Origin: Methanomassiliicoccaceae archaeon
GTDB taxonomy: Archaea > Thermoplasmatota > Thermoplasmata > Methanomassiliicoccales > Methanomethylophilaceae
Reading direction: 5' to 3'
Assembly (NCBI GenBank): GCA_009784745.1
Contig: WQXR01000030.1
Coordinates: 1 to 14,562 of the forward strand
DNA: 14,562 nucleotides
The notes beneath the pieces are model-generated. The model was not told the DNA's origin, did no database searches, and saw only the letters and a program-made list of their open reading frames with translations. Shown here piece after piece: positions 13,652 to 14,562 of this stretch (within the stretch, counting starts at the first letter, position 1; each line of letters opens with the position of its first letter). The position numbers were made by a program, and so were the translations under genes.

Positions 13652-14562
13652 TCACCCTCCCTGCCCATGTGCCACAGGTTCCATACTATGCAACCTGAGA
13701 CGATACCTATCAGCAAGCCTATGAGCAGCCACGGCCAATCGGATGAGAATGGGTTACCGATATCCAGATTCCTCGTATTGGGAGATATCTTCCATTCTAC
13801 GATCAGAGGATCGATGCTTCCGCCTTGCCACATGTAATTGGAGGTCAGCGTGAACACCGCCATGTAATTTCCTGCGGCCGTTGCGTCAATGGTGCCTGAT
13901 ACATTGTAAGCTACGCTGATGTCATACAGCACACCGGTCTGCTTTGCACCCGTCCATTGAAGTCCGGCCACCGCCTCAGGTCGCAGCACGGGTTTCCGTG
14001 ACACTGTTATATCAATAAGCATCAACGCCGTCTCGAAATTATCATCATCGGGTGTGAACACCGCCCACATCTGATTCGATCCTGCATCACCGACGGTCTC
14101 GGTGTCAATATCGTATAACGTCCAGTCCCATTCCCAGCCTTCTACTGAGAGGATGACACTTTCCAGTAATTCACCGTATACCGCAGTAAGTCCCGCCGGA
14201 ATGAACAGCGGGGCCGCTTTATTGATCACAAATGTCAGATCGACCGTTCCGCCGTAGTTGCCTGAGCCTGTGACCGTCACTGACGCAGATCCTGCGTTGA
14301 TGTTGCCCACAGGATACGAAAGGCTGAACGTCACACCCGGTTCTGTGCCGCTGATCGCAACGCCGGGAGTGTGCTTAGAACCGTCGTAGACGAACGTGCC
14401 GGCTATCGGGCTGAACATATCTTCGGTGATCGTTTTCGGCAGAATGGTATATTGCTTCGGATCCGTGATGAGAACATTATAGTTACCGGAAGCACTTTCC
14501 AAGAGGATAGCACGTATCCAGTACGTTCCCGCATTCATCGGGGCAGGTATATTCCAATCCAC
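13648..14562 (-). CDS. Ig-like repeat surface protein, C-terminal part, truncated by window edge
   Basis: The 304 residues visible are the C-terminal end of a larger cell-surface protein; the frame is open to the right edge and the GTG there is not a real start. At least three beta-sandwich modules are seen. The first, about residues 42-117 (TFVYDGSKHTPGVAISG, then INAGSASVTVTGSGNYGG), is typical of MBG/YDG-type Ig-like repeats in bacterial and methanogen adhesin-like proteins. Two more degenerate modules follow (ending TVSRKP and VEWKISPN). A single transmembrane helix, WPWLLIGLLIGIVSGCIVW (about 276-294), with a short charged tail (HMGREGE) anchors the protein in the membrane with the repeats outside. 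The gene overlaps the next small membrane-protein gene by 4 nt. Likely role: surface display or adhesion; the ligand is unknown. Confidence 0.83.
   Translation of the reverse strand: MDWNIPAPMNAGTYWIRAILLESASGNYNVLITDPKQYTILPKTITEDMFSPIAGTFVYDGSKHTPGVAISGTEPGVTFSLSYPVGNINAGSASVTVTGSGNYGGTVDLTFVINKAAPLFIPAGLTAVYGELLESVILSVEGWEWDWTLYDIDTETVGDAGSNQMWAVFTPDDDNFETALMLIDITVSRKPVLRPEAVAGLQWTGAKQTGVLYDISVAYNVSGTIDATAAGNYMAVFTLTSNYMWQGGSIDPLIVEWKISPNTRNLDIGNPFSSDWPWLLIGLLIGIVSGCIVWNLWHMGREGE

Overview
This window reads as archaeal, most likely Thermoplasmatota and probably the Methanomassiliicoccales. The evidence is an ABCE1/Rli1 ribosome-recycling ATPase at the left edge, TATA-like boxes about 23-27 nt upstream of several start codons (leaderless transcripts), GGTGA/GAGG-type Shine-Dalgarno sites at internal operon genes, and Ig-like adhesin-type surface proteins at the right edge. 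Of 18 genes called, only one ends in TAG (13 TGA, 4 TAA). That suits, but does not prove, a pyrrolysine-using lineage. The genus is inference; no rRNA or methanogenesis gene is present.

Left part (1-4332): the 3' part of ABCE1; a convergent EFR1-type flavodoxin/ferredoxin protein; a PHP-domain phosphoesterase divergent from it; a two-gene minus-strand unit of a parvulin prolyl isomerase and a small three-Cys protein; and a NIF3/YqfO-like small protein.

Middle part (4335-8977): a mostly co-directional minus-strand block. Read in transcription order it holds a 92-aa peptide with nine cysteines in its C-terminal half, a radical SAM/SPASM enzyme 4 nt behind it, a cation-diffusion-facilitator (CDF) transporter with a metallothionein-like Cys tail, a DUF2284 Cys-rich protein, and a helical hypothetical protein. 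A DUF5685 protein is transcribed divergently from the same symmetric TATA element as the Cys-rich peptide. The peptide-plus-radical-SAM pair is the best candidate for an undescribed system: an archaeal ribosomally made, post-translationally modified peptide (RiPP), possibly tied to metal handling.

Right part (9054-14562): a DUF1846 protein, a small four-helix membrane protein, and a long AT-rich non-coding stretch with several TATA boxes. This stretch leads into a roughly 140-nt leader that can fold in alternative ways and precedes a secreted protein without a membrane anchor. After a strong hairpin/T-tract terminator come six exact-phase 12-bp tandem repeats, a small possible PH-like protein, and a convergent surface operon cut by the window edge. 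That operon ends in an Ig-like, C-terminally anchored protein and a 41-codon membrane peptide whose transmembrane segment appears to duplicate the anchor of the larger protein.

Family names come from motif recognition by eye. No database search or structure prediction was run.
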